Part shown: one piece after another, positions 8,776-17,504 of the stretch | How positions within the stretch are numbered: position 1 is the first letter of the stretch | How the letters are laid out: the number at the start of each line of letters is the position of its first letter | DNA from: SMAG-U1939 sp035763125 | Lineage (GTDB): Bacteria; Chloroflexota; Ktedonobacteria; Ktedonobacterales; JADMIN01 | Assembly: GCA_035763125.1 (NCBI GenBank) | Contig: DASUBU010000298.1 | Location: forward strand, 23,294-87,293 | DNA length: 64,000 bases | Reading direction: 5' to 3' | Notes under the pieces: model-generated | Databases searched by the model: none | The model's input: the letters and a program-made list of their open reading frames with translations, nothing else | What the model was told of the DNA's origin: nothing | Position numbers and translations under genes: made by a program

Positions 8776-9981
8776 ATGCGCGACCAGCCTGGCACTGATG
8801 TGGACGGCGACGGTCGGATGCAGCACTACGGACTCTATGGGCGGGATCAGCGAATCGTCACTATCGGGGGCGGTACGGGGCCGTTCGCCTTGCTCTCGAG
8901 CCTGAAACAGTTTCCGTGCTCGATCACAGCCGTCGTGTCAATGTCCGATAGCGGCGGCAGCTCGGGCCGATTGATGGACGAATTCGGGCAGCTACCGTTT
9001 GGAGACCTGCGTCAGGCGCTGGTTGCGCTCTCTCGCAAGGCCTCGCTGTGGCGCGATATGTTTGCCTTCCGTTTCCCGCCGGGCCATGGCTACGGCGGTC
9101 TCCGCGACACGCTCGCCAGCCGGCGCGATATCTTGGCTGGCGAGGGGGAGAGTGCATCCGATCCACAGCAGGAGCACGCTGCCAGGCGCCGGGAGGTGAG
9201 CGGGCACAACCTGGGCAACCTCATCCTCTCCGCGCTCGAGAACCTGAATGATGGTGATCTGCTCGACGCGCTGGACGACGCGCAGGCATTGCTGGAGACC
9301 GCAGGCAAGGTGCTACCCGTCACGCTCGAACGCGCCACCCTCCGCGCGCAGCTTACGAATGGCGAGGTGTTGTGCGGTGAATCCATCATTGACACGCGCG
9401 GGCAGCACGATGACCGTCCGCTTCCCGCCATTCAGCGGCTTTCGCTGCAAGAGGATGTTGCCGCATGCGAGCAGGCGTTGCACGCTATCCGGCGCGCTGA
9501 TGTGATCGTCATTGGCCCAGGAGACCTCTACACAAGCATTCTGCCCAATCTGCTCGTGCGGGGCGTGGCCGAGGCCATTCGCGAGTCCGAGGCGGAGACG
9601 GTCTACGTCGGTAACCTCATGACCAAGCGCGGCGAGACAGACGGCTTTCGCGCCTCCGACTTCGTGCGCGAGGTCCACCGTTACCTGGGTGGTCCAGTTG
9701 ATCGTGTCATCTTGCACGACGGCACCTTTCCGTCCCACCTGCGCGAGCATTATGCCGCTCAGCAGCAATATCCCGTTGAAGCTGACGTAGAGGCGGTCCG
9801 CGATCTCGTCTCCGAGGTCATCGTCGGTAGGTTCCTGAAGCTTCAAGGCGGCTATCTCATCAGGCACGACGCCGGCTGTCTGACGCGAGCAATCTTTGCG
9901 CCCGCTGAGCGCGAGCCCGACGATCTCGGCATCTCTATGGCATTGGGGCCGAATCTGGTGCCAGAGACGGCCACTGGATGA
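8776..9981 (+). CDS. yvcK: YvcK/CofD-like family protein (gluconeogenesis factor)
   Basis: A 401-aa YvcK-type protein. The family binds UDP-sugars (UDP-GlcNAc in Bacillus) and is needed for cell-wall homeostasis and growth on gluconeogenic carbon. The Rossmann-like start IGGGTG lies near residue 30, followed by the family hallmark SDSGGSSGRL and the PFGDLRQ stretch. The start chosen is ATG at 8776, 5 nt after GGGGGAGG; an in-frame GTG at 8761 lies within that ribosome site. Usually yvcK sits with rapZ and whiA; here neither is present. The next gene is a cell-surface polysaccharide enzyme, which fits a role in envelope precursor control. Confidence 0.85.
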   Translation: MRDQPGTDVDGDGRMQHYGLYGRDQRIVTIGGGTGPFALLSSLKQFPCSITAVVSMSDSGGSSGRLMDEFGQLPFGDLRQALVALSRKASLWRDMFAFRFPPGHGYGGLRDTLASRRDILAGEGESASDPQQEHAARRREVSGHNLGNLILSALENLNDGDLLDALDDAQALLETAGKVLPVTLERATLRAQLTNGEVLCGESIIDTRGQHDDRPLPAIQRLSLQEDVAACEQALHAIRRADVIVIGPGDLYTSILPNLLVRGVAEAIRESEAETVYVGNLMTKRGETDGFRASDFVREVHRYLGGPVDRVILHDGTFPSHLREHYAAQQQYPVEADVEAVRDLVSEVIVGRFLKLQGGYLIRHDAGCLTRAIFAPAEREPDDLGISMALGPNLVPETATG

Positions 9982-10066
9982 GAGGTCAGCAATCTGAGGC
10001 TGCACTCCCGGCAGCCTGTCTACGAGCAAAATCGAGAGAGCAATATTTAGAAGCGAGAAGGAACTG

Positions 10067-12454
10067 ATGGCAACCCAAGCGACCAATCCAAAGTCGCCGC
10101 GCGGCCCCGAGACACGCGCCGTCCCTATTCCTCCGCGTGCTGTCTTCTTCGACCCGACTGGCCGCCGCTGGCGCTTGATCAGGGCTGGCGCGCTCATCCT
10201 GCTGATGCTGGTCGTCATGGTCGTCGTCGCGTCCTGGGAGCCAGTTCAGCAGGCGCCCACCCTCGGCGTGAACGGGCAAGAGCTGCCGCAGACGTACTCG
10301 GTGCCACCAGAAGGGCTGCAACGCCTGCCCATTATCGGCGTCGGTCCGCTCGTGCGCATCGTGCAGCTTGCGCACGAGCAGAATCAGGTTGTCGCGATTG
10401 ACCCACTTACCAACGAGAACCTGGGTCCACTCTCGCAGGATGACGCGGATACGGCTGGTGACCACGAATTCGGGTTGCAGCGATATGGCTACAGCGGCGT
10501 CGCACACAAGACTATCGAGCTCACCTTCGACGACGGGCCCGATCCGACCTGGACGCCCAAAATCCTCGACGTACTGAGCAGATATCATGTCCAGGCGACG
10601 TTCTTTGTCGTCGGATCCGAGGTTGCCAAGTACCCATCAATTGCCCAGCGCGAGGTGCAGGAAGGCCATGCGATAGGCAACCATACGCTGACCCACCCGA
10701 TCCTGGGCCCGAGTGAGGTCGAGCAGCAGTTTGGGCTCACCGACCGCATCATTCGCGCGGCGACCGGCGTCCAGACGACCCTCGCGCGGCTGCCCTACGA
10801 TGGCACGACTGGGTCGCGGCACCTCGATAGCGAATTCAGCCAGGTCATCATCAACGCGGAGCGCATGAGATACATCCTCTCGCTCGACGAGTTCGACACC
10901 AACGATTGGATGTATGGCAATGCGGCCACACGCCCCAAGGCGCCGATGCCGCTGCCGCCGACCACGACGGACAATATCACGGTCCTGCTCCACGATGGTG
11001 GCGGCAACCGCGCCGAGACTATCGCTTATCTGGAGCGTCTCATCCCATGGGCCCGCGCACAGGGCTACACGTTCCAGTCGCTGGTCCAGGTCAGTCCACA
11101 GGTCAAGGCCGGCACCACGCACGGCGCGCCGAGCATCTGGGATCGCGAGGTGTTCTGGGGTGCTCAGGCTATCTGGTCATGGCCCACCAAGCTGATCGAG
11201 CTGCTCTTCTGGCTGGCGATCATCTCGGTCGTGTTCAGTGGCGGCGTCAATGTGGCGCTTGCGGTCGGCCGCCGGATCCGCCGCAGGCGGAGGTTTGCTG
11301 GCCTGCCAGAGGATTTCACCGGCCCTGAGGTGTCTGTGGCGATTGCCGCGTTCAACGAAGAAAAGGTCATCGGCCGGACTGTGGAGGCGGTTTGTCGCTC
11401 GCGCTATGCCAATCTCAAAGAAGTGATCGTCGTTGATGACGGCTCATCCGACCGCACCGCGGAGGTGGTCGCCGCGGCGGCCGCTGCGGATCCACGGATT
11501 CGGCTGCTGCGGCAGGTGAACGCGGGCAAAGCGGCGGCCCTCAACCGTGCGTTTGCTCAGGCGCGGTCGCCAATCGTCGTGACTCTCGACGCCGACACAC
11601 TGTTCACTCCTGATACTGTCAGCAATCTGGTCCGGCACTTCGCGCTCGATACATGGTGGCGGCTGGGTGCGGTGGCTGGCATCGTCAAGGTCGGGAACCT
11701 GCGCAACCTGTTGACTCGCTATCAGGCGCTGGAGTATCTGACCCAGATCGGCGTGGACCGTGGAGCGCAGGACGCGCTGCGGGGGATCATGGTCGTGCCT
11801 GGTGCCTGCGCGGCTTGGCGGCGAACTGCCGTGCGACGAGTGGGCGGGTACTCTATGACGACGCTGGCCGAGGACTGTGATCTCGCCCTGGCGCTGCAGC
11901 AAGCGGGCTATATGGTGACGCAGGATGACGAGGCGGTGTGCTACACCGAGGCCCCCGAGACCGTGTCCGCGCTCGTGCGGCAGCGCTTCCGCTGGATGTA
12001 CGGAATCCTGCAGTCGTTGTGGAAGCATCGCCGCATGATCTTCAATCCCCGCTACCGCTGGCTGGGCATGCTGACCCTGCCATTCGCGGTGATCTCGGTG
12101 CTGATGCCGCTGATCTTCTTGCCGTTCGTGTACGTCATGGCCGTCGTGCTCTTCCAGGGTCAAGGGCTGGGGCTACTATTGGCCTATGCCGCGGTCTTCC
12201 TGCTGGCGCAACTGCTCACTGCCATCGCCGGTCTATGGCTGACGCGTGAGCGGCCGGTCCATCTGCTGATGGTGCCGCTCTACCGGCTCATCTACGAGCC
12301 GCTGCGTGCCTACATCCTGTATAAATCGGCACTGACGGTGCTGCGGGGCACGCGGTCGAGCTGGAACAAGCTGCAACGCCTGGGCACGGTCACCACGCCG
12401 TCATTCGAGCGAGCGAGCACTCGTCTGCGAGGTCGAGTACGAGGCGTGGCATGA
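10067..12454 (+). CDS. Polysaccharide deacetylase-family 2 glycosyltransferase fusion protein
   Basis: A 795-aa membrane protein joining two polysaccharide enzymes. After one N-terminal transmembrane helix (about residues 37-60) comes a NodB-type deacetylase domain with TFDDGP (about 152-157) and HTLTHP (about 205). Then come a membrane segment at about 370-395 and a GT2 domain with VDDGSSDRT (about 455), DADT (about 507) and QRFRW (about 636), the last being typical of processive synthases such as hyaluronan or poly-GlcNAc synthases. Four or so C-terminal helices would form the export channel. Such fusions are predicted to make and N-deacetylate a beta-linked amino-sugar polymer at the membrane. 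The stop overlaps the following GH18 lipoprotein gene by 4 nt (ATGA), so synthesis and trimming are probably co-expressed. Confidence 0.85.
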   Translation: MATQATNPKSPRGPETRAVPIPPRAVFFDPTGRRWRLIRAGALILLMLVVMVVVASWEPVQQAPTLGVNGQELPQTYSVPPEGLQRLPIIGVGPLVRIVQLAHEQNQVVAIDPLTNENLGPLSQDDADTAGDHEFGLQRYGYSGVAHKTIELTFDDGPDPTWTPKILDVLSRYHVQATFFVVGSEVAKYPSIAQREVQEGHAIGNHTLTHPILGPSEVEQQFGLTDRIIRAATGVQTTLARLPYDGTTGSRHLDSEFSQVIINAERMRYILSLDEFDTNDWMYGNAATRPKAPMPLPPTTTDNITVLLHDGGGNRAETIAYLERLIPWARAQGYTFQSLVQVSPQVKAGTTHGAPSIWDREVFWGAQAIWSWPTKLIELLFWLAIISVVFSGGVNVALAVGRRIRRRRRFAGLPEDFTGPEVSVAIAAFNEEKVIGRTVEAVCRSRYANLKEVIVVDDGSSDRTAEVVAAAAAADPRIRLLRQVNAGKAAALNRAFAQARSPIVVTLDADTLFTPDTVSNLVRHFALDTWWRLGAVAGIVKVGNLRNLLTRYQALEYLTQIGVDRGAQDALRGIMVVPGACAAWRRTAVRRVGGYSMTTLAEDCDLALALQQAGYMVTQDDEAVCYTEAPETVSALVRQRFRWMYGILQSLWKHRRMIFNPRYRWLGMLTLPFAVISVLMPLIFLPFVYVMAVVLFQGQGLGLLLAYAAVFLLAQLLTAIAGLWLTRERPVHLLMVPLYRLIYEPLRAYILYKSALTVLRGTRSSWNKLQRLGTVTTPSFERASTRLRGRVRGVA

Positions 12455-13521
12455 GCAGAAGACGGACGGCGTCTATCCTCGCGGGGGTGCTGGCAATCGT
12501 CTCCCTATTAGGCGGGTGCGCGTCCTTGCTGGGCGGGCAGTCTGCCACGCAGGTCAGTCCGTACAGCCTGCGGATCGTCGCGGGATATGTGGTGCCGGAG
12601 GACGACCGCGGCATCGCCGCCATCGGCCAAAGTACCCTCACCGAGGTGAGTCCGGTATGGTACCAACCGACCGAGAGTGGCCAGCTTGTATTCGCCTCGC
12701 CAGAGGCCCAGCAATCGCAATCCGAGCTAGCGGCACAGACGTCAGCGCGCCGCGTTGCGGTCGTGCCGGCGATCTCAAACTATGTCGGGGGCAAGTGGGA
12801 TGGCGACCTGATTCATCGGCTCATCACTGATCCGCGGCTGCGGTCCGCGCACGTGGCCGCGATTGTGGATCTCGCGCGGTCGGGCCAGTGGGCCGGCGTG
12901 GATCTCGATTACGAATCCCTCAGGGCCGCGGATCGTGACGCATATAGCGCGTTCGTCCGCGATGTTGCCACCGCATTGCATCGGGCACAGAAGAAGCTGA
13001 CGCTCACCGTGCATGCGAAGACCGCCGAGCCGGGGGACTGGAGTGGTGCGCAGGCCCAGGACTGGCAGGCGCTGGGCACCTCCGCCGACGAGGTCAGGGT
13101 GATGGCATACGACTACTCCACGAATAGCACGCCACCAGGGCCGATCGCTCCGGTGGCGTGGGTCGAAAGCGTGCTCAATCTGGCCGTCGCCGAGGTGCCG
13201 CGCGACAAGATTGTGCTCGGGCTGGGCACGTACGGCTACGACTGGGTGGATGGCGAGCAGGGCCAAGACCTCCAATGGGCCGACGCGGAAGCGCTGGCAC
13301 AGGAGAATGGCGTGGACGTGAAGTGGGACGCCGTGAGCAAGTCGCCGTGGTTCGAATACACCGACGACCAAGACCGCTCGCACACGGTGTGGTACGAGAA
13401 TGCCCGCAGCCTGAAGGCCCGGCTCGACCTGGCTGCCCGCTACCACGTCGCGGGCGTCGCTCTCTGGCGACTGGGCGGCGAGGATCCAGCGATCTGGGGG
13501 CTGATGCGCGGGGCGCCTTAG
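12451..13521 (+). CDS. Glycoside hydrolase family 18-like lipoprotein
   Basis: A 356-aa exported lipoprotein: basic start, hydrophobic stretch and lipobox LLGGC at residues ~20-24, so it should be anchored outside the membrane. The body matches GH18 (chitinase/YaaH-like) proteins. The catalytic strand GVDLDYES carries the D-x-D-x-E pattern with the acid Glu near residue 154, followed by a Tyr-containing strand (VMAYDYS) and a C-terminal Trp-rich strand (GVALWRLGG). The start overlaps the stop of the deacetylase-glycosyltransferase gene. The natural guess is that it trims the polymer made by its neighbour. The substrate (chitin-like, poly-GlcNAc or peptidoglycan) is not visible from sequence. 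Confidence 0.85.
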   Translation: MSRRRTASILAGVLAIVSLLGGCASLLGGQSATQVSPYSLRIVAGYVVPEDDRGIAAIGQSTLTEVSPVWYQPTESGQLVFASPEAQQSQSELAAQTSARRVAVVPAISNYVGGKWDGDLIHRLITDPRLRSAHVAAIVDLARSGQWAGVDLDYESLRAADRDAYSAFVRDVATALHRAQKKLTLTVHAKTAEPGDWSGAQAQDWQALGTSADEVRVMAYDYSTNSTPPGPIAPVAWVESVLNLAVAEVPRDKIVLGLGTYGYDWVDGEQGQDLQWADAEALAQENGVDVKWDAVSKSPWFEYTDDQDRSHTVWYENARSLKARLDLAARYHVAGVALWRLGGEDPAIWGLMRGAP

Positions 13522-13655
13522 GGTGGGGATCTCGCAGGGTTTCGCTGGGGCGGGAAAGCGCCGGAATGGCGCACGGCGCACGGGCATACGATATCAAGCT
13601 GGCGAGGGCGCTGGGTGCGAAGTCTGGCAGGGGTAGCAGGAGTGTGCCCAGGGTC

Positions 13656-13684
13656 TTGCGAGCGCCGAGGCCGTGTGGTATCAT
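13656..13684 (+). promoter_or_regulatory. Promoter of tRNA-Lys
   Basis: TTGCGA at 13656-13661 and TATCAT at 13679-13684 with a 17-nt spacer. The tRNA begins 32 nt after the -10 box, a normal distance for a processed tRNA transcript. Confidence 0.65.
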
Positions 13685-13715
13685 TGTCATTGCTCCGAAG
13701 GGAGCATCCACGTTT

Positions 13716-13788
<73 letters not shown>

Positions 13789-13800
13789 CCGACTGCATGT

Positions 13801-13832
13801 GGGATCCAGATCGCGTCTGGATCCCTTTCTTG
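13801..13832 (+). terminator. Rho-independent terminator after tRNA-Lys
   Basis: Perfect 10-bp stem GGGATCCAGA / TCTGGATCCC with loop TCGCG (13801-13825), followed directly by a T-rich run (TTTCTTG), 12 nt beyond the tRNA 3' end. Confidence 0.85.
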
Positions 13833-14120
13833 TTGCTTGCGGTCGGCGCTCAGCAGCGCCTGCGTCTCGCCCACGGCCGCGCGTCGCTACACCTACAAGG
13901 CTGCCAGTCACGGCGGCAGCCATCCTCACGCCTCCCAGGCGACCCCCACAGTGGCAAAGGTTCGCTCTTCACGGGATGAGTTCACCAAAGGGCCACGGCT
14001 AGGGCGTGGCGCGCTCGAAGTAGTGTACCGCCGAGCTGCGTAGACCACCATCCTGGAGACCAAAGGGGCATTGTCCTCGCGCCGAAGAGATCCCGACGGT
14101 CACGCGCAGGGCGCATGGGT

Positions 14121-15002
14121 TCACGCAGATTCATGCGGTGTAATACTGCTCCCCTCAGCCCCAGTCGGGGTGCGCCCTGCCAGAATGGTGCGAGCGACGA
14201 GGCCGGGGTCATCGTAGGTGGGGACGTGGCCGCAGCCAGGCAACGTGAGCCAGCGGGTCTGTGGCGGCAGCTCATCGCGGACGCGCGCCACACCCGGCAG
14301 CAGCATGCGGTCACGAGCGCCCCAGGCGACTGTGATCGGCACCTGAATCTGGCGCCCGCTCGAGAAGCGTTCGCGGCGGGTAGCACGGAAGGTCAGGTCG
14401 AAGCCAGGCGCCCGCACGAAGGTCTGTACGACCTCCAGCGCTGCGCTCGGCGGGAGATTCCACGGGCGACCGAAAAGATGAGCCATGATCAGCGTCCGGC
14501 CAACAGGCGAGGCCAGCAGGACGGGTGCGGCGGGGAGCAGCGTCCGCGCCAGCCAGCGCGTCACCCGGAACATTAGGACGTCATAGAGTGGCGTGTGGCG
14601 GCGCCAGAGCCCGGCCGGTGAGAGACACATCACGGAGCGCGTCCGCCCCAGCTTCGCTAGCTCCAGCGCGGTCCACCCGCCCAGCGAATTGCCCACCAGA
14701 TGTGCCGTCTCGATGTCCAGCTCGTCCATGAAGTCCGCCAGCACCCGCGCGAAGCCCGCGGCATCTGGGGGCGTGCCGTCATCCAGCAGGGGAGATCCGC
14801 CATGCCCAGGCAGGTCCACGGCAATCACCTCGTGATAGGGCGCCAGCCAGGGCAGCACGGGATCCCAGACACGCAGCCCGCTGCCGATGCCGTGCAGCAG
14901 CAGCAGCGGCTCACCGTGCCCGCTCCGCTCGTAGTGAAGTGCTCCTCTGGCGCTCGTCTGCGACTGCTTCCAACGCTGCACGGTGTTCTGTTTCGTAAGC
15001 AC
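14121..15002 (-). CDS. Alpha/beta-fold hydrolase
   Basis: A 293-aa alpha/beta hydrolase. The oxyanion HG motif (LLLLHGIGSG) is near residue 35, the nucleophile elbow GNSLGG carries the Ser, and an Asp (WGARDRM) and His (GCGHVP) near the C-terminus complete the triad. The reading frame is open far upstream, but GTG at 15002 is preceded by AAGAAGG with a 6-nt gap and gives a normal family length, so that start was chosen. Substrate unknown: the family covers esterases, lipases, haloperoxidases and C-C hydrolases. It stands alone, downstream of the SDR gene on the same strand. Confidence 0.8.
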   Translation of the reverse strand: MLTKQNTVQRWKQSQTSARGALHYERSGHGEPLLLLHGIGSGLRVWDPVLPWLAPYHEVIAVDLPGHGGSPLLDDGTPPDAAGFARVLADFMDELDIETAHLVGNSLGGWTALELAKLGRTRSVMCLSPAGLWRRHTPLYDVLMFRVTRWLARTLLPAAPVLLASPVGRTLIMAHLFGRPWNLPPSAALEVVQTFVRAPGFDLTFRATRRERFSSGRQIQVPITVAWGARDRMLLPGVARVRDELPPQTRWLTLPGCGHVPTYDDPGLVARTILAGRTPTGAEGSSITPHESA

Positions 15003-15198
15003 GTGTAACCTTCTTGGGACGGTGTCCCTGTACTCTGAGCTGGTGCTTCTCGGCCTTTCCGATCGGCATGAGCGTCCCCGCGATCCGCTGGACTCCTCGA
15101 CAGCGGCCTGTCGAGCGCGGTCATTTCTTGGCGGCGCAAGGCAGCGTGGCTGCACAGATGAGATCGCCAGCGGATCGCGAGGGGCTGATGCGACGCCG

Positions 15199-16170
15199 CT
15201 AGGCGCGCAGAGCAGTACGTGACGTTGGTGTGGTGTGGGCATGCTCAACAGCCGGGCCGACAAGCTGCGGCAGCCCCGCATGCGCATCGGCCACGGTCGG
15301 CGCCCAGCCGGTCGCTGCCTTGAAGCGACGATTGGAGATGCGTTGGCTGCGACTCAGCGACGCTGCGCCCGGCCCTGCGACCAGACGTATCAGCCATGCC
15401 GGCAGAGAATGCAGGCGCTTGCGTCCGACGACCGCTGCCATGCCCGCTGAGATCTCCGCGCGACGAAGGGGATTGTCATCCACGACGTCGTACATGCCTG
15501 AGACGCCCCGGTCGAGCGCGGCGACGATAGCGTCGGCTGCGTCCTCAATCCAGATGAGTGGCAGGTATCCCTCAGGCCGCCCCGGTACCGGCGAGATACC
15601 CATGCGAGCGATGCGAAGCTGGTCCTGGGCTGAGGGCACCTCCGGACCGTAGAACGCGCCCATACGCAGCGAGAGACCGCGACGACCATCGGCTGCTGCG
15701 AAGCGTCTCACTTCGGCCTCGGCATCGAGCGTGGTCTGCTGAATCGCGGTTGGTGCCGCTGGGGTGTTCTCCGCGTCAATCCACGCGTCACCTCCATCGG
15801 GATACACAAGGGCGAAGCTTGGGTAGATGAAGGTCCGCGTGGCCGGAGAGGCCAGCGCCGCTGTGACGAGTGTGCGCGTGCCTTCGCGTCGGATGTGGTC
15901 GTTCTCCACCCATGCGGAGAGCCGCCCAGCACGGGACGTCGGCGGGATTTTCGTCGCCAGATGGAGCACCGCATCGCAGTCTTCGAGAGCCGCTCGCACC
16001 GAGGCAACGTCAAATAGATCGGCCTCGACCGGCTCCGCTCCGAGCTGGCGCAACAGGGCGGCATTTTCGATTGAGCGGCTGAGACCATGGACGACATGAC
16101 CAGCGGCGACAAGACGCCGGACGACAGGACGGCCCAGGACGCCTGTGGCGCCGGTAACGAAGATCGTCAT
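15199..16170 (-). CDS. NAD(P)-dependent SDR-family epimerase/dehydratase-like protein
   Basis: A 323-aa extended short-chain dehydrogenase/reductase. The N-terminal nucleotide-binding loop GATGVLG begins at residue 7, and a beta-strand with Asp-type adenine contact (EADLFD) follows near residue 50. The usual YxxxK pair is not clear: around residues 118-145 the sequence is FIYPSFALVYPDGG without the catalytic lysine at the expected spacing. This suggests an atypical SDR that may bind NAD(P)H without classical epimerase chemistry. ATG at 16170 has AAGGAAG upstream. The Rrf2 regulator gene lies 108 nt upstream in the same direction, so the two probably form one unit under Rrf2 control, as often seen for NmrA/epimerase-like stress genes. 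Confidence 0.75.
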   Translation of the reverse strand: MTIFVTGATGVLGRPVVRRLVAAGHVVHGLSRSIENAALLRQLGAEPVEADLFDVASVRAALEDCDAVLHLATKIPPTSRAGRLSAWVENDHIRREGTRTLVTAALASPATRTFIYPSFALVYPDGGDAWIDAENTPAAPTAIQQTTLDAEAEVRRFAAADGRRGLSLRMGAFYGPEVPSAQDQLRIARMGISPVPGRPEGYLPLIWIEDAADAIVAALDRGVSGMYDVVDDNPLRRAEISAGMAAVVGRKRLHSLPAWLIRLVAGPGAASLSRSQRISNRRFKAATGWAPTVADAHAGLPQLVGPAVEHAHTTPTSRTALRA

Positions 16171-16278
16171 GTATATCTTCCTTTCTTCTCTTCATGGCCT
16201 GTTCACTGCTTGCAGCAGCGCGGCGAGCGGCGGGTGGAAGGCGGCTCGCAGGCGGCGCTGGTGTGTGCTTCTATTGGG

Positions 16279-16770
16279 TCAGTTGCGGACGTGCTCCTGA
16301 AACCACGTGATCGTCTTTTCGACGGCGCGTGAATCCACCCGCTTGCTGAGGCCAGCCACGATGTCCGCTACCGTCTGCGCTTGGAGCGACTTGCGCCAGG
16401 CCGTCTCAGCGCGCAGCATCATCGCATTGATGGTGCAGGGCAGCCGGTAGATATCGGGCTCGAGTCCCGCCGGACCCCGCTGGCGAATCTCGGTGCAGCG
16501 GAAGGCTGGCTCACGACCTTCGATAGCGTCTACGATCTCCAGCACCGTAATCTCGGCGGCTGGCCGCGCGAGCCGATATCCACCTTTGGGGCCAGGAACT
16601 GAGATGAGGATGCCGGCCGCCGTGAGTGCCTGGAGGTGCTTGACGAGATAGCTCTCGGAGATGCCGTGGTACTCGGCGAGGGCTTTGCCCGGCAGCACGG
16701 CATTGGGAGGAATGACCGCGAGCAACGCGGCACTGTGGAGGCCCCACTCCACACCATCGCTAAGCTTCAC
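16279..16770 (-). CDS. Rrf2-family transcriptional regulator
   Basis: A 163-aa Rrf2-type regulator. The N-terminal winged helix-turn-helix (ISESYLVKHLQALTAAG, then the wing GPKGGYRLAR) is characteristic. The C-terminal half has only two cysteines (FRC and LPC, about 30 residues apart) instead of the three that bind Fe-S clusters in IscR/NsrR, so it may sense redox or a ligand without a cluster. GTG at 16770 has GGAGGA 6 nt upstream. A promoter with an overlapping palindrome lies at 16827-16861, which suggests autoregulation and control of the downstream SDR gene. Confidence 0.85.
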   Translation of the reverse strand: MKLSDGVEWGLHSAALLAVIPPNAVLPGKALAEYHGISESYLVKHLQALTAAGILISVPGPKGGYRLARPAAEITVLEIVDAIEGREPAFRCTEIRQRGPAGLEPDIYRLPCTINAMMLRAETAWRKSLQAQTVADIVAGLSKRVDSRAVEKTITWFQEHVRN

Positions 16771-16826
16771 ACGGGTCCTCCGGCCTGTTCGTCCACGATT
16801 CGCTCGCTGCTGCCGCCATCACCGCC

Positions 16827-16861
16827 ATATCTATGCTAACAGATATCCTGGATAGTTGCAA
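16827..16861 (-). promoter_or_regulatory. Promoter and palindromic operator of the Rrf2 gene
   Basis: On the minus strand TTGCAA (16861-16856) and TAGCAT (16838-16833) are separated by 17 nt. A perfect inverted repeat, ATATCT-8 nt-AGATAT (16827-16846), covers the -10 box, 57 nt upstream of the Rrf2 start. The position fits an autorepressor site. Confidence 0.55.
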
Positions 16862-16921
16862 ACCTGGATTCTTCGCACGCGGCGACACCACGAAAGCGGA
16901 GGGATTACATGCGTCGGCAGA

Positions 16922-17248
16922 TCAGGCGGGAGCCGCATCGAGCGTTGGCGCGGCACATACCGCGTAGTGCGCCACCGTTGGCTCCAACTCCAGCAAGAAA
17001 TCGCTATCGAACGGGTAGTACTTGGCTCTCTCGATATCAGGGCCGGCAAATGCTCGTATCGCGTCCTCCGACTCCCACAGCGTCAGCAACAGGAAGTGGG
17101 CGTGCTCCTCTTCCACTCGCCGCATGACGTACACACCGCGATTCCCTGGTACGGCCTGATAGTCGGGTACGGCGACCGTGAGCATGAGGCGCAGATACTC
17201 GTCGGACCGCTCTATCGGCGTAATGCCGTGCCATGTACGCGCAATCAT
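16922..17248 (-). CDS. Antibiotic-biosynthesis-monooxygenase (ABM) fold protein
   Basis: A 108-aa protein with the dimeric alpha/beta-barrel pattern of ABM-domain proteins. It opens with MIARTWHG, has a central FLLLTLWES strand and ends with the phenylalanine- and proline-bearing YPFDSDFLLELEP segment. The family includes small monooxygenases and heme-degrading proteins, often without a known substrate. A longer frame exists, but ATG at 17248 has AGGGG about 6 nt upstream and begins exactly at the domain, so it was preferred. Two 21-nt-period direct repeats lie 83-123 nt upstream. Confidence 0.65.
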   Translation of the reverse strand: MIARTWHGITPIERSDEYLRLMLTVAVPDYQAVPGNRGVYVMRRVEEEHAHFLLLTLWESEDAIRAFAGPDIERAKYYPFDSDFLLELEPTVAHYAVCAAPTLDAAPA

Positions 17249-17330
17249 GCTATCCCCTGGCGTTTCGCCTATGCGATGTAGTTGGCTTCCCGGCCACGAA
17301 CGACTGTGCCAAGCGCCCACTATTTCCCGC

Positions 17331-17371
17331 ACGTTGTTCGACACTATCGTCACGTTGTTCGACACTATCGT
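17331..17371. repeat. Two perfect 20-bp direct repeats upstream of the ABM-fold gene
   Basis: The 20-bp unit ACGTTGTTCGACACTATCGT occurs at 17331-17350 and again at 17352-17371, separated by a single C, giving a period of 21 bp (two helical turns). The array lies between the minus-strand ABM gene and the plus-strand phzF-like gene and could be a tandem binding site for a regulator. Confidence 0.8.
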
Positions 17372-17504
17372 ACGGTACGTGCCCCCCCATGCGCACCTTG
17401 CGCCTATTGACGCAGAGTGAATCGTGCTACTATGCGCGCGATGAGGTCGCCGAACAACTGTCGTTCACAGACTCAGACTGGCCAGACGACCTGGAGGAGT
17501 CCTA

